From Tricholoma matsutake (lineage: Eukaryota > Basidiomycota > Agaricomycetes > Agaricales > Tricholomataceae), in the NCBI GenBank assembly GCA_026075535.2, contig AP026538.1, positions 11,160,001-11,224,000 on the forward strand: a stretch of 64,000 nucleotides of DNA, read 5' to 3'. Below, in pieces: positions 1 to 10,012 of the stretch. The number at the start of each line of letters is the position of its first letter. Position 1 is the stretch's first letter. Made by a program: the position numbers and the translations under genes. The notes under the pieces were generated by a model, which ran no database searches, had not been told where the DNA came from, and saw only the letters and a program-made list of their open reading frames with translations.

Positions 1-3000
1 ACAATGCATCACTTCCATCAACGTGTAAAAAAGAAGAAATCATACCAGGGTAACTTGACTAACGTCTTCCACATGACAGAATTTGCGCAAATAAGCCGCA
101 CACGCATAAAGTCTACGCCTCATCAAGAGTTCTGAAAGATAGGACTTGAGCTAACTGGAGTCATCATGAACAGATCTGGAGCAACCTATATATGCATCAA
201 CGAAACGGTGGACTCTCCTCCTTGATGTCCGCAGTTCCTCAGGTGCAATCAATACAAGCATGGCACACATTTGAACGTCGCCCTGAGCTCTCATCAATGC
301 TGTACATCAACACACAGTCAAACATACGCACCTCATCCGCGAATTCTTCCAACGCCTCACGCAGCGCATCCCACGCAAGCTCACGAAACCGCTTCTCATC
401 CACACGAACTACCTCAAGCAGACGATCTGTCAAGTTCCCTGCATCCGCATCCTCCATCCCCGCCCCCTCCGCCCCCTCAACCCCATTCCCATGTCCCATG
501 ACAGAATCCAAACCTGCTTCAGACCGTGCATGCGGCCGCATGCCTCCTCTAAGATCGCGAAAAGTGCCTTCGCCTTTCAACCCATGCTCATCTCGCTCCA
601 ACTCGCGTTCCCCAGCAGTAACGGTACGTATACTGCTACTCGAGTACTGATGTGTCAAGCGCGGCGGTGAAGGGGCTGCCAACAACGCTACAGTGGAGCT
701 CCTGCTCCTCGATTTGATGCGTTTCACTTGCCTCCTCGTCTTGCTGTTATTGCTACTACTCGATTTCCGCCGTCGAGGCGGAGAACTCGAGCTCGTAGAA
801 TCCGTATCTGTCGATCCCGGCGAAGGCGACGCATCATCCTCATCGTTATACTCCTGCTCCTCATCCTCCTCATCCCCTGTCCAATGCTGGCGCCCTGCCA
901 CCCGCGACAATGGGCTTGGGGCAGGGATCGTCCTCGTGGGCGCGATCCCCGATGAGGGCAGGGATCGTTCTCCGTCGTTCGATTCTCTATCATCACCCGT
1001 TGCATCCTTACCATCAGCCTTCCCGCTGCCTGATGACGAATCAGAGTCATCCAACGCCCCCTCACCAACATGCCGCAAACTGCCTCCGCCCCCGCCCCCA
1101 CCAATCTTCTCCACAGGGCTGACACTATGCACGCTAGGGGATACACTAATAGACGGCCGGCGGAATAATGAGAATGAACCCCGTCGCAAGAAGTCCGACT
1201 CCAACAGTTCGCGGCCTCCGAACATTGACGGGCGCCGCGGCGTGTGTGGCGGGAGGGCAACCGGCGCCTGACGTGGAGAAGAAGACTTGGAGGATGCAGG
1301 CGTCATCTTTCGTGAGCTGGAGACACTCCGTGCGGCTGTGCGGGCGTGAGCAGAATGTGGAGAGTCGGTGCTATGGATGGATGTATGGCTCGGGCTCGTT
1401 TTGCGGAGATATGAAGAGCCAGGTGGCGCGCTTGCGGAAGAGGGGAAGGTATAAGAGGAGCTGGGCAAGCCGCTGGGTGCGGAGGGGGAGTGGGGAAGGG
1501 GACTTTTGTGACGGGAGCTGTGGGGTGATTTGGGGATGTGTGGGGGTGCGGGAACCTGTCGCATATATTCAGATAGAGATACACTGAGGAGTAGCCAGAT
1601 CTGAGCAGCTCGTTCATCTCCCGATTCCTGGAGAGCCACCTGCGATGAATGTTGATAAGAGAACATCGGCAACAATTCTGGAAAAGTGCACCTTAGAGTT
1701 CTTAATACATATGGTTGGCCTGTCGTGACCTTCGATGATATATCCTTGGGCAAGTTTCTCGAAAGATTCCAGATCGTCATCCGCTCCTGTCCTCATAAGC
1801 GTTCCCATATCCTGCGAGGTAGGGACATAGCGCGCATCTCCAAGCCCTTTCGGCTTGAGATATAACTTATCCGCAGTTGAACGGAGGTCGGGGTGCCTAT
1901 GCAAAAGGCAGTGTATTAACAATAGAAATCAAAACCACGGATTTCATTCTTACACGTCGTCATATGGAATCTGCCATGGATTCTCCTTTTCGACCACAAA
2001 AGCGAGTGAACCAGACGCTTCCCATGTCACGACCCTACTAGTGATCACATCCAGCAGCTTTAGACAATCTCGTAGATCAACTTGGGAAAAGGTTCCAGAG
2101 GCAAATTGTGCCCATATCGCGTCAGAATCGCCAAACGTCAAATCTGCAAAAGGGACAATCAGCACGAGCCAATAGCGGGAGCGAAGTCAGGCACCCGTTA
2201 CACCATCCTCCAACCCAGTCACGCACCACTTGGGCATCCACGGCCTCCTGACGTCCCAAATCTGGAGCGAATTACAACCTAGCGTTGGATCAACCCAAGG
2301 GGTATCGTCAGTGCCACCTTTCCCAATCTCCGGCCCTACAATACTAGTCCCATCCGCCCCGACATTCACAGTCACGGCCTGCCCCACATCTGAAGTTGCG
2401 AACTCCGCAACTGGGACCAACGCAAGCTCGCACGGGTACCCCGGGCGCCACATGACGCGACGAACAGGGAAGGAGGGGTGTAACGTGTAAGTAGGCTTGT
2501 TCGGCATGCGTGCAGTAATGCCGGGGGCGGTAAGGTCCCAGACTTTGACAGTGCGGTCCAGGCCGCCGCTGACAAGCCACCCGAGGCCGCTGCCTACGCC
2601 ATCGGCGGAAACTAGCCCGGGCATGGCGAGGGGCACGTTGCACCAGTCGAGAGTGGTGACGGAGGTGGTGTGAGCTACGGGAAGGCGATCGAGGAGACCA
2701 CGTTGGCCCATCTTGAGGTCCCATCTGGTGTCGTCAAGTGTAAGTGGGGAGGATGCGGACTGGAGGCACTTACCGATAGATACTGCCATTGTCGAGGCCT
2801 ACGATGGCGTGCAGTGGTTGCCAGGTACTCGGGGAAAATACAACACTGCGGACAGAAGTTGGGTGGTGGATTCTCATCAGGGATCTTGATAGATCCCGAA
2901 GGTCCTGCTGGGCTGTTAGTAATATACCAGCTACTCAGAAGGCTACGCACCCATACGCGCATGTCACCGTCAGCTGACCCTGTTATACAATAGTGGTGTA

Positions 3001-3642
3001 CGATGTGTGAAACTGACATTGCGTGTATTGATCGGATGTGATCTTTTGACCGTCGCTCTAGTGCGAAGAAATGAGTGGATTGCAAGAAAATGTGAAAAAA
3101 ATGCTCACCATACTTGCTTGTCCCCGATTTGTTCAGATCCCATACAATAAGTTCGCCATTGCGAGCGCTGGTCAAGATCTTGTTGCTGAACACTTACCAC
3201 AGCGTCAAATACAAACTCTATTGTAATCGATCAAAAGTGCATACCACCACGTCCCCAAGCGATATCTGTGCTCGCACTATCGATCTTGAGACCACTTCCT
3301 TCCCATAGGTTGCGTGACGCGTCGATACGGGATCCCCCTCGTCCAACTGATGATTTGTGGCCTGGACTTTGAGATGTTGGTCCATCAGTGAGAGATATAA
3401 CTCTGAGAGCTTTTGCGCCTTCAATTAGTCGTATACAGCACAGGTCAAAACCACTAACACTCTTTCCCAGTGACTGCACAACACCCGCCGTCCCCGCTTT
3501 TTGCTATCTCTCCCCCCCCGCTTGGGGTTGCTCTAAGAAGTCGAACATTGCGGGTTGGTCCTTGATATCCATAAGTACGTGAGTCGCCATACAGATTTGA
3601 AGCATCAAATGGTGTCTGAATATTAAGCTGCGCGTTGTTCAT
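1..3642 (-). CDS. WDR24/SEA2 (Rtc1-like) GATOR2 subunit, 3' end beyond window
   Basis: Spliced host gene read right to left. The product is the WD40 subunit of the SEACAT/GATOR2 complex that relays amino-acid status to TORC1 at the vacuole. The likely start is at 3642 (MNNAQLNIQ). WD40 pieces follow, including LTSARNGELIVWDLNKSGTS (about 3110-3185) and LVSGGLDRTVKVWDL (about 2530-2580). Then come a TWEASGSLAFVVEKENPW segment (about 1980-2035), a long Ser/Pro-rich linker with a poly-Gly run (about 600-1550), and the conserved GDVQMCAMLVLIAP and CAAYLRKFCHVEDV segments (about 45-282). The last of these leads to the zinc/RING-like C-terminus, which lies beyond base 1. Introns that restore the frame include 3419-3458, 283-331 and 132-185; another starts at 45. 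Exon edges near 3190-3240 are uncertain. The family is assigned from domain order and the C-terminal motifs. Yeast Rtc1/Sea2 and animal WDR24 are the expected homologues. Confidence 0.85.
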
Positions 3643-4375
3643 GACGGTGAAGGGAACATGTTGAGTTGGGATTGTTTGGATTTACCCCTGTTTAGTTTGA
3701 CAAAGCAGTCTGTGCTAAATACTTGCTTACTATCCGCATATGCTAACTACTACACCACTAAAACTACTTGATATTCTCAGGATACTTGCCCATAAAAGTC
3801 AGAGAAACAGTGATATGAGCTATTTATTTGATGGTCATCGGGAGGTTCAAATGTTTCAATAATGCAACTCTCTACTCACCAAGTTTCCTGGAGCAGAGCA
3901 GATTTTCAACAGTGCAGATACAGTTTCATTCAGAGAGCAGGAGCTTAATAACTATCAGCCATATCCAACAGAGTATCTCAACTCAAAGCAAGTGGGCTTC
4001 CTCTTTCCAGGCTTGCACTCAAGGCTGGCTGTCTTACAAACTTATGACCCATGTCTTTGTCATGGCATTCACTTGCATTACTTGCCCAGCCTCACTGCAG
4101 CATGGGCCAGCTTGTGTGTACATTACACAATGTTTAATCCTATTGGAGCCACAGCTCTTCAGTTGACTTTGGACCTTTGGGGTTGCATACATTGCATAAT
4201 CTTTAATCCCTTCAGCCCTGACTCAACATACTTCTGTTAATAATGATCACAATACTTTACTCAATCTTTAATCTGATATTCTACCACAACTTGTTGGGTT
4301 GGGCTATTGTTATGATTTTTCTCATTGTAACCTGTGACAACCACCATGTGTGCATGTCAGGACCCTATGCACATT
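3643..4375. other. Gene-free stretch upstream of WDR24/SEA2
   Basis: The first 100-200 bases presumably hold the promoter of the minus-strand WDR24/SEA2 gene, but no clear core element was seen. The rest is AT-rich with only short reading frames and no recognised protein. Confidence 0.4.
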
Positions 4376-4792
4376 TAGTGAATAGCAGGGGTTACCTGTG
4401 GGTAAGTGATGGGTATGGGCCAATCAGCATGTAGCCTTTGTTTTTGTGATTCTAATGCACTAATTTTTATACCAAATGGTCAAGAAGTGGCCTAGATATG
4501 CTCATTTTAAGTTTTACCACCATAGCACAACATCTGATCTCACCCTGCCCAATCTTTCCAAAATATTAACCAAAATCCGAGGTTTTGGAGTTTTGGGGTG
4601 ACTTTTTTGAAAGATTGGAGCAGGGTGAGATCAGATATTGTGCTATGGTGCTAAAATTTAGAATGAGCATATCTAGGTCAATTCTTGACCATTTGGTATA
4701 AAAATTAGTGCATTAGAATCACAAAAACAAAGGCTACATGCTGATTGGCCCATACCCATCACTTACCCATGGGTAACCCATGCTATTCACTA
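4376..4792. mobile_element. hAT-type foldback MITE h1 (417 bp)
   Basis: Two arms of about 200 bp are near-perfect reverse complements, so the whole element folds back on itself. The termini are TAGTGAATAGCA... and ...TGCTATTCACTA. It is flanked by an 8-bp direct repeat TGCACATT at 4368-4375 and 4793-4800, the target duplication length of hAT transposons. It has no coding capacity, so it must be moved in trans. Its ends resemble those of the element at 54709-55189. Confidence 0.85.
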
Positions 4793-4800
4793 TGCACATT

Positions 4801-5501
4801 TCTTTTCTATTTTGACACAGGCTCCTTGACATTGGACTCACACTTGACATGCTGCACTGCAGCACTCCATGACATTAGATGCCTTGTGCTAGACATGAGG
4901 CTTATTGTTCTTGCTATACTTATTGACCTATAGCACAATGGACTCAGTACTAAGCTAGATAAGCCAAGTGTATATAAGCTCTAGTATCTAGTGGTAAGGG
5001 TTCCTCAGCTTGAACTAAGCAATCTAACAGTCTTACACTCAACTCTACAAATGGTCTACTTAGACAACCTCTAAGTGTGGATAGCTGTGACAACACTATG
5101 TTGAGATTTACACTGTGAATACATACTTCAATGTTTTTGATGAGATGTACTGTTTATAGTACACTTTATACCTTTGTCTCATATCCCTTTCTTGTGCCCC
5201 TTTCATTTCTTTTCATTATCATATTTACAGTATATATACTAGATTACAGTTACTTACTATATTATTTATAGAATACTTAATCTTATAGGTTGTATTTCTA
5301 TACACTTGACAGACAGTCTACTTAGAAAGCCTCTAAGTAAGGACTGTTCATCAGGAAAATCACACAAATATTGGAGCTTTTCAGCTTTTTGGCTTCAGAA
5401 AGGCCCTTCCCAAAGTCAAAAGTCTAGATAGTGTAAAAGCCCTCCTCATGCATCCTCCAAAGTATCTAATGTTTGAAAAGTGGAAAAAGTGATGAAAGTA
5501 A
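4801..5501. other. AT-rich intergenic region with two matching small hairpins
   Basis: No gene is recognised. A TATATAAGC motif near 4970 and two copies of a 23-base motif of the form GTCTACTTAGA...TCTAAGT (5054-5076 and 5316-5338), each with ACTTAGA/TCTAAGT inverted arms, suggest an old LTR or leader. Neither an LTR boundary nor a TSD could be found. Confidence 0.3.
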
Positions 5502-5634
5502 TTAACTGTCCTGTAACAACTCATGTGCATGATAATCAATAATGTTGTTAACAAAATGAGATTGGAATGCATCAAGTGAATCCACTAGATCAAAAATTTC
5601 AGGAAGGAACCCACAACCATAGTGTGGGAGTAGG

Positions 5635-6213
5635 TAGTGTTCAAAAGTCCAGTCCAGTCCAGTTTTTTTTGCCAAATTGGGACAAACTGCAACTGCAACT
5701 GGCTGCCTAATAAGGCAGGACCCTGAAAAACCGGACTGAACCACAAAAAACCAGTCCAAAACGGTTCAAACTAGTTTGAACTGCAGTTCAGTTGTAACCC
5801 TGTTCAAACTGGTTTGAACTGATCTTTTTGGTCATGAGACCAGTTGTAAACCATAATAGAGAGTGTATATTAGTCAAATGTAAAGGTCTCATCATGATAA
5901 CAATGCTCTACATGTCAAAAAACACAACTGTGAGATGTTGTATAAGTTAGGTTTGGCATTAGGATATTGTTTTGGTCATAGCACATGCAATTCTGGACCA
6001 TTTCTCCTAAAAATTTAATCAGAAGATGTGTATTTATGTGGTGCATCCTGTGGAAATTTAAACCAGTTAGAACTGGTTTTTATTGGTCCGGTTCAGTGTG
6101 GTTTTTCCATCCAGAGATGGATGAACTGCAACTGAAGGTCCAGTCTTTTTTGGTTCAGTCCAGTTCAGTTTCTGGTCTTTTTGCAGTTTGATGAACTGGA
6201 CTTGCAAACACTA
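5635..6213. mobile_element. hAT-type MITE h2 (579 bp) inside the Plavaka gene
   Basis: The left end is TAGTGTTCAAAAGTCCAG. The right end, read as its reverse complement, is TAGTGTTTGCAAGTCCAG. A perfect 8-bp duplication GGAGTAGG lies at 5627-5634 and 6214-6221. Removing the element and one duplication rejoins the transposase segment ...AAHLLP with HYGCGFLPE... on the minus strand, so the insertion postdates the Plavaka gene. The interior is rich in CAGTTC/GAACTG repeats and has no coding capacity. Its termini are close to those of the large element at 18746-27496, a possible autonomous relative. Confidence 0.88.
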
Positions 6214-7716
6214 GGAGTAGGTGAGCAGCTCAGACAATGCTATCAAGATGTATAACTTCCAATGTGGGCTGTGCCCCAACCATTTCAAGTCTGAACTCCT
6301 ACATTCCCATCACATTGTCTCATTGATCAGAAACTGGCATAAACCAGTTCACCAAGGCACATGGGATCTCCCAATCCATCATAGGGTCACGGAAGAAGAA
6401 AAACAAAAGAACATGAGCAACAAGCATACCACACTATGATCTGAGAGCTTGCGTCGTCATCATCATCTTCGAAGACCTTGACAAAGACAGTATCATGGTG
6501 TGATTTCCCCTTCCATCCTCTGTTAGCATGGATATGCTCTCAGTACATGCCTCCAGCTCCACACATATTACTCAGAGTGTGAAATGTGGCAATAGCAGAA
6601 TGAAATACACAGATCTGTGATGAAAATGCAGGGAGATCAGTTGGAGTATTTGGAGTATTTGGATGGCACTGGTGAAAAAGAAATCACCAGAGGGCAGCTG
6701 AAAAGCCAGATTGTTTGACAAACATGGCAAGGCCTTGAAGGTTTGCCAAATATGTGCACTCTAGATATAACAATTAGCTCTGAGTCCAGTAATCCAAGTC
6801 CAGATATATCTATTACTCACCATGTGTGAAAGTGAGGGTGACCTGGGCATTTGCTGCCATTTCAGAAGATGACCCTGCCTCAATCTCATCATCATCATCA
6901 TCATCATCATCTTGTTCCCTTGGAATGCCATAAAGTCCTATGGGTGGCAGATTACTGGAAACAAGTGCATTCACATAATCCAACAGCCTTCTGTCTAACA
7001 TGCCACAATTCTCAAAGACTTGACAAAGCACATTGAGTTTATAGAGATGTGAGATGGTTTGCATCATCTGCAGTAATGGAGTGTTGCAGTTTGAATGTCG
7101 CCATGGCTTCCTGACTGTTGTGGACTCTATGATGGAAGAACATACACCATTAGGTGATGCAAAGAGCTCAATTTTTGAGGTGTAATGCATCAATGAATGT
7201 TGCTGAGGTAGCAATATAGCAGTATGAACACCAGTCTTGATGAATATATCTCAAAACTGATGGAACTGTTTGAGATGCTTGTCAAATGCATCGAGATCTG
7301 ATGATGTGATGGCATTGCAATGAGCAATGTAACAGCATTCAATGAATTCACAAATGCATTTGACCATCTCATTGGGAACAATGCCCTTAATTGCTGCCAG
7401 ATAAACCTAATCATGTCAAAAAGTTAACAAAATGGACATCAGGCAGAAAAGGTGAACATTCCTTTAGAGTCATCGCTTGTCCATTGCAAGAAATCCTGCC
7501 CATCTGGAAAGAGACATAAGCCAGGAAATGCAGGAACTGAAGAAACCCTGAGTAACTCATTAGGCCAGGCTTCCAAGCAAGTTTAGTTTACTCCAGCAGT
7601 CAATTTCTTGAATATATGGTAAGGAACTGGCTTCCCCATGCTAATGTACAAGGTACTTTTCCACCCAAGTCACATGATGGTCTTTGAAAGTACCTTTGAT
7701 AAGTTGATGTAAGATA

Positions 7717-7975
7717 GGGGCGAGATGGCTCAATGGTTAACTCCATCATCTCATCTCAGGGGGACATACCCTTGCACTCTTGGTTTGAACCCTGATCCCT
7801 CCGAAGAGTTTAGTGGGTATTGCTGAAAGACAGTGGAGTCCCACACTACCATTAATGGTGTGCATAAAAAGCATTCTCTTTGGCCGGTGTCCTCCTAGAT
7901 GCGCATCTTATGCGTAGTCGGAGTTGACCCTGGGCTTTGGGCTCAAACCAGTTACAAAAAAGAAAAAAAAAAAAA
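7717..7975 (+). mobile_element. tRNA-derived SINE inserted in the Plavaka gene
   Basis: The element starts with GGGGCGAGATGGCTCAATGG and carries a box A-like TGGCTCAATGG and a box B-like GGTTTGAACCC (about 7787), the internal RNA polymerase III promoter of a tRNA-related SINE. It ends in an A-rich tail (about 7956-7975). A 16-bp flanking duplication, AAGTTGATGTAAGATA at 7701-7716 and AAGTTGATGCAAGATA at 7976-7991 (one mismatch), marks target-primed retroposition. The target codes for the ILHQL segment of the minus-strand transposase. No second copy was seen in the window. Confidence 0.85.
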
Positions 7976-9229
7976 AAGTTGATGCAAGATATCCAGTGTA
8001 AGAAGAGTATGGCTGTCTGCATGGGGAAAATGATGGGTGAAAGGCTTTTGTGACAGTTACTAGAGAAAAGATGAGATGACATCATGGAATGTGACACACA
8101 ATAACATCACCTCAGAAGCTGTAATTATCCCAGATAGCACCAGGAACAAAGCAACTGATGAAAAACTCTCTCTTGGAATGGCAATGTGGCAGGGCTTCTG
8201 GATTGTCTAAGCACTCAGGTTCAGCCTCAGAACTAGTAAGAAAAAAGGTAAGAAAAACACAAATTTATTAAATGTCAATGCACACACAAAGAAATTTTGG
8301 ACAATTGGAGCTAGCCATACTTGTTCAGGATAATCTGCGATATATGGTCCCAAGGAGAAAATTGCTTGCCAAAAATACCTATCCAGGCACATGGTGACTT
8401 TGGGTTTGGTCATTGAAGGATGAAGCACAGCTCAAGACATTGATGATAAAGTTGGCAGCAGAATGTTTGGAACTCTGGTCATTTCCAATGCTTTCTGCTT
8501 GTTTGGGAGAGAGTTAGAATCAGAATTGTTTGAGGGGATACCTTTGCAGAATGGGCAGTAATGCAACAGGCTCCATGCCAACAGAGTGAGATCTGCACAT
8601 TGTGTTGGAAATATTCCCAGCACCGATATAAAGCAGGTGAAACTCTTGATGGCCAGTTGCAACTGACACTGTTGTCTTGTCACTTCCAGCAATAATTGGG
8701 ACCAACTTTGCACCATGTGCATCAGGATGGTCATGAATAATTTGAGACTGTAACACAAAAGTTGATAAGCATCAAGTTCAACCAACAATGGAGAAATCTA
8801 TGAACAGCTTCATCCCAGGCCCAGGTACCCGACATGAAATTGGACCACACTCTCCGATCCTTCTCATTAAACTCCATGTAAGGTGTGTAATCAAAGTAGC
8901 CATCCAGTTTTGGAAGTGAAATCTGATCCAGAAGAATAGCTTGAGCATCATAGAATACAAGCTCATAACTCTGAAGCATCCATTTCAGTGGTGTTCCTTG
9001 TAGGTGAGAACCAGAATAATTGAATTTGACCATTGGAGTGACCCAAACTGACTTGGCAGGCAATGAAAGTGATGAATGAATGATATGATCTGCTCTCTCC
9101 TTGTCTCTTCTGAATCTACATGAATCTGACTAAGCTACCAATGCTGTTGCCAAACAAGACCAAACAAGGCCTCAATCAGGCTCTCTTAGTAAGCTGGAGG
9201 GTCACTGTGCAACACTCCATGTGCCCCTC

Positions 9230-9575
9230 CTTTTCATAGTGGCAGGACCCACTGCTTGCCCACTCACAACTCCCCTATGTCCTTGCCATCCTCTGTCTGC
9301 CATTCATCATCCACACCTGCCTCGATGATGCCTGCTAATTCTGGCAACTCGCGTGCCTCCTGTTCCTGTTTCTTCCCCACAGTCTTCTCTTTTTCTCATT
9401 GATGCCCCATGTTCAACAGTGCCTCCTTCTCCTTCTCCTCCACCTCAGCCTGTCTTGATGCAAGCTGTGTCCCCTCACATGGCCAGAACCCTCATAGTCT
9501 CCATGCACTGAAGTTTCCCGCTATTGGAACACACTCAAGAATCTTGATTGTGTACAAATTGAGGTTGTGGGTTAT
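9230..9575 (-). pseudogene. Family C Ty3 element, integrase C-terminal tail
   Basis: On the minus strand this encodes LYTIKILECVPIAGNFSAW, a segment just after the integrase core in basidiomycete Ty3 elements, then a charged E/K/Q-rich tail. It continues the KLLPRWSHS segment at 15640-15670. The two halves were separated by insertion of A-1 at GTTAT (9571-9575 and 15623-15627). Stops interrupt it. The exact left limit is uncertain and abuts the truncated Plavaka gene. Confidence 0.6.
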
Positions 9576-10001
9576 TATAAGGGCAACCTAAGCCTCTAGC
9601 AAAGGGAAATCCAAAGTTAAAATTATACTACATAATACAGGCATTGGGGACACACCTAGCAAAGGGAAATCCGAAGAGAAAACTCTAAGGATCCCCTTGC
9701 TGATGCCCAGTATATGTGAAGACGACAAAAATCAAATATAACCTAAAAATAGAAAAAGGCGGAGATAGGCGGATCAAGGCCACCGAATCACATCATACCA
9801 AGGGGTAGGTGTCGGAAGGGGTACTCCGCCTCTAAATATAAAAGTCTCAACATGTACAAACATGATAGCAAGGGAAAATTAGTAATAAAATCCGGAAAAA
9901 TCATAGAAAATGAAGAATAGAAGGAAATGAGGTGGGGAAAAATATAGGACAAACATAAAAAATAGGAAAAACACACAGGGCACCCCCCTAGTCCCCTTAC
10001 A
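9576..10001 (-). repeat. A-1 3' LTR
   Basis: 426 bp. On the element's own strand it starts TGTAAGGGG and ends CCCTTATA, so the termini are TG...TA. The purine-rich AGAGAGGGGGTGA abuts it at 10002-10014. Confidence 0.92.
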
Positions 10002-10012
10002 TCACCCCCTCT

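Larger units (their letters stand above)
5502..9063 (-). pseudogene. Plavaka-type transposase, interrupted and decayed
   Basis: Scattered in-order blocks match the Plavaka-type DNA transposases common in agaricomycetes. Starting from the N-terminal side they are: an EFNEKDRRVWSNFMSGTWAW block (about 8800-8900), LVPIIAGSDKTTVSVATG (about 8640-8710), LGPYIADYPEQVWLAPIVQ (about 8290-8370), PFTHHFPHADSHTLLTLDIL (about 7985-8045), KGTFKDHHVTWVEKYL (about 7655-7700), ALMHY-like and FASPNGVCSSIIES segments (7130-7210), VFHSAIATF (about 6560-6610), and HLLPHYGCGFLPE plus DAFQSHFVNNIIDYHAHE at the C-terminus (5510-5630). The DNA-binding N-terminus is missing upstream of about 9063, where family C sequence begins. 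A MITE (5635-6213) and a SINE (7717-7975) split the frame. Frameshifts and stops are also present, for example a TGA just before the HLLPHYG block. It cannot encode a functional enzyme. Confidence 0.8.

Noticed and set aside
693..1587. Plus-strand genes within the WDR24/SEA2 region
   Set aside because: They are antisense to the Ser/Pro-rich linker of the minus-strand gene and lack domains of their own.
6851..7036. Histidine-rich plus-strand protein (HHHHHHHH)
   Set aside because: It is the complement of the poly-Asp stretch in the minus-strand Plavaka transposase remnant.
7717..7800. tRNA gene
   Set aside because: Box A- and B-like motifs are present, but the segment is followed by a non-tRNA body and an A-tail and is flanked by a 16-bp TSD, so it is the head of a SINE.
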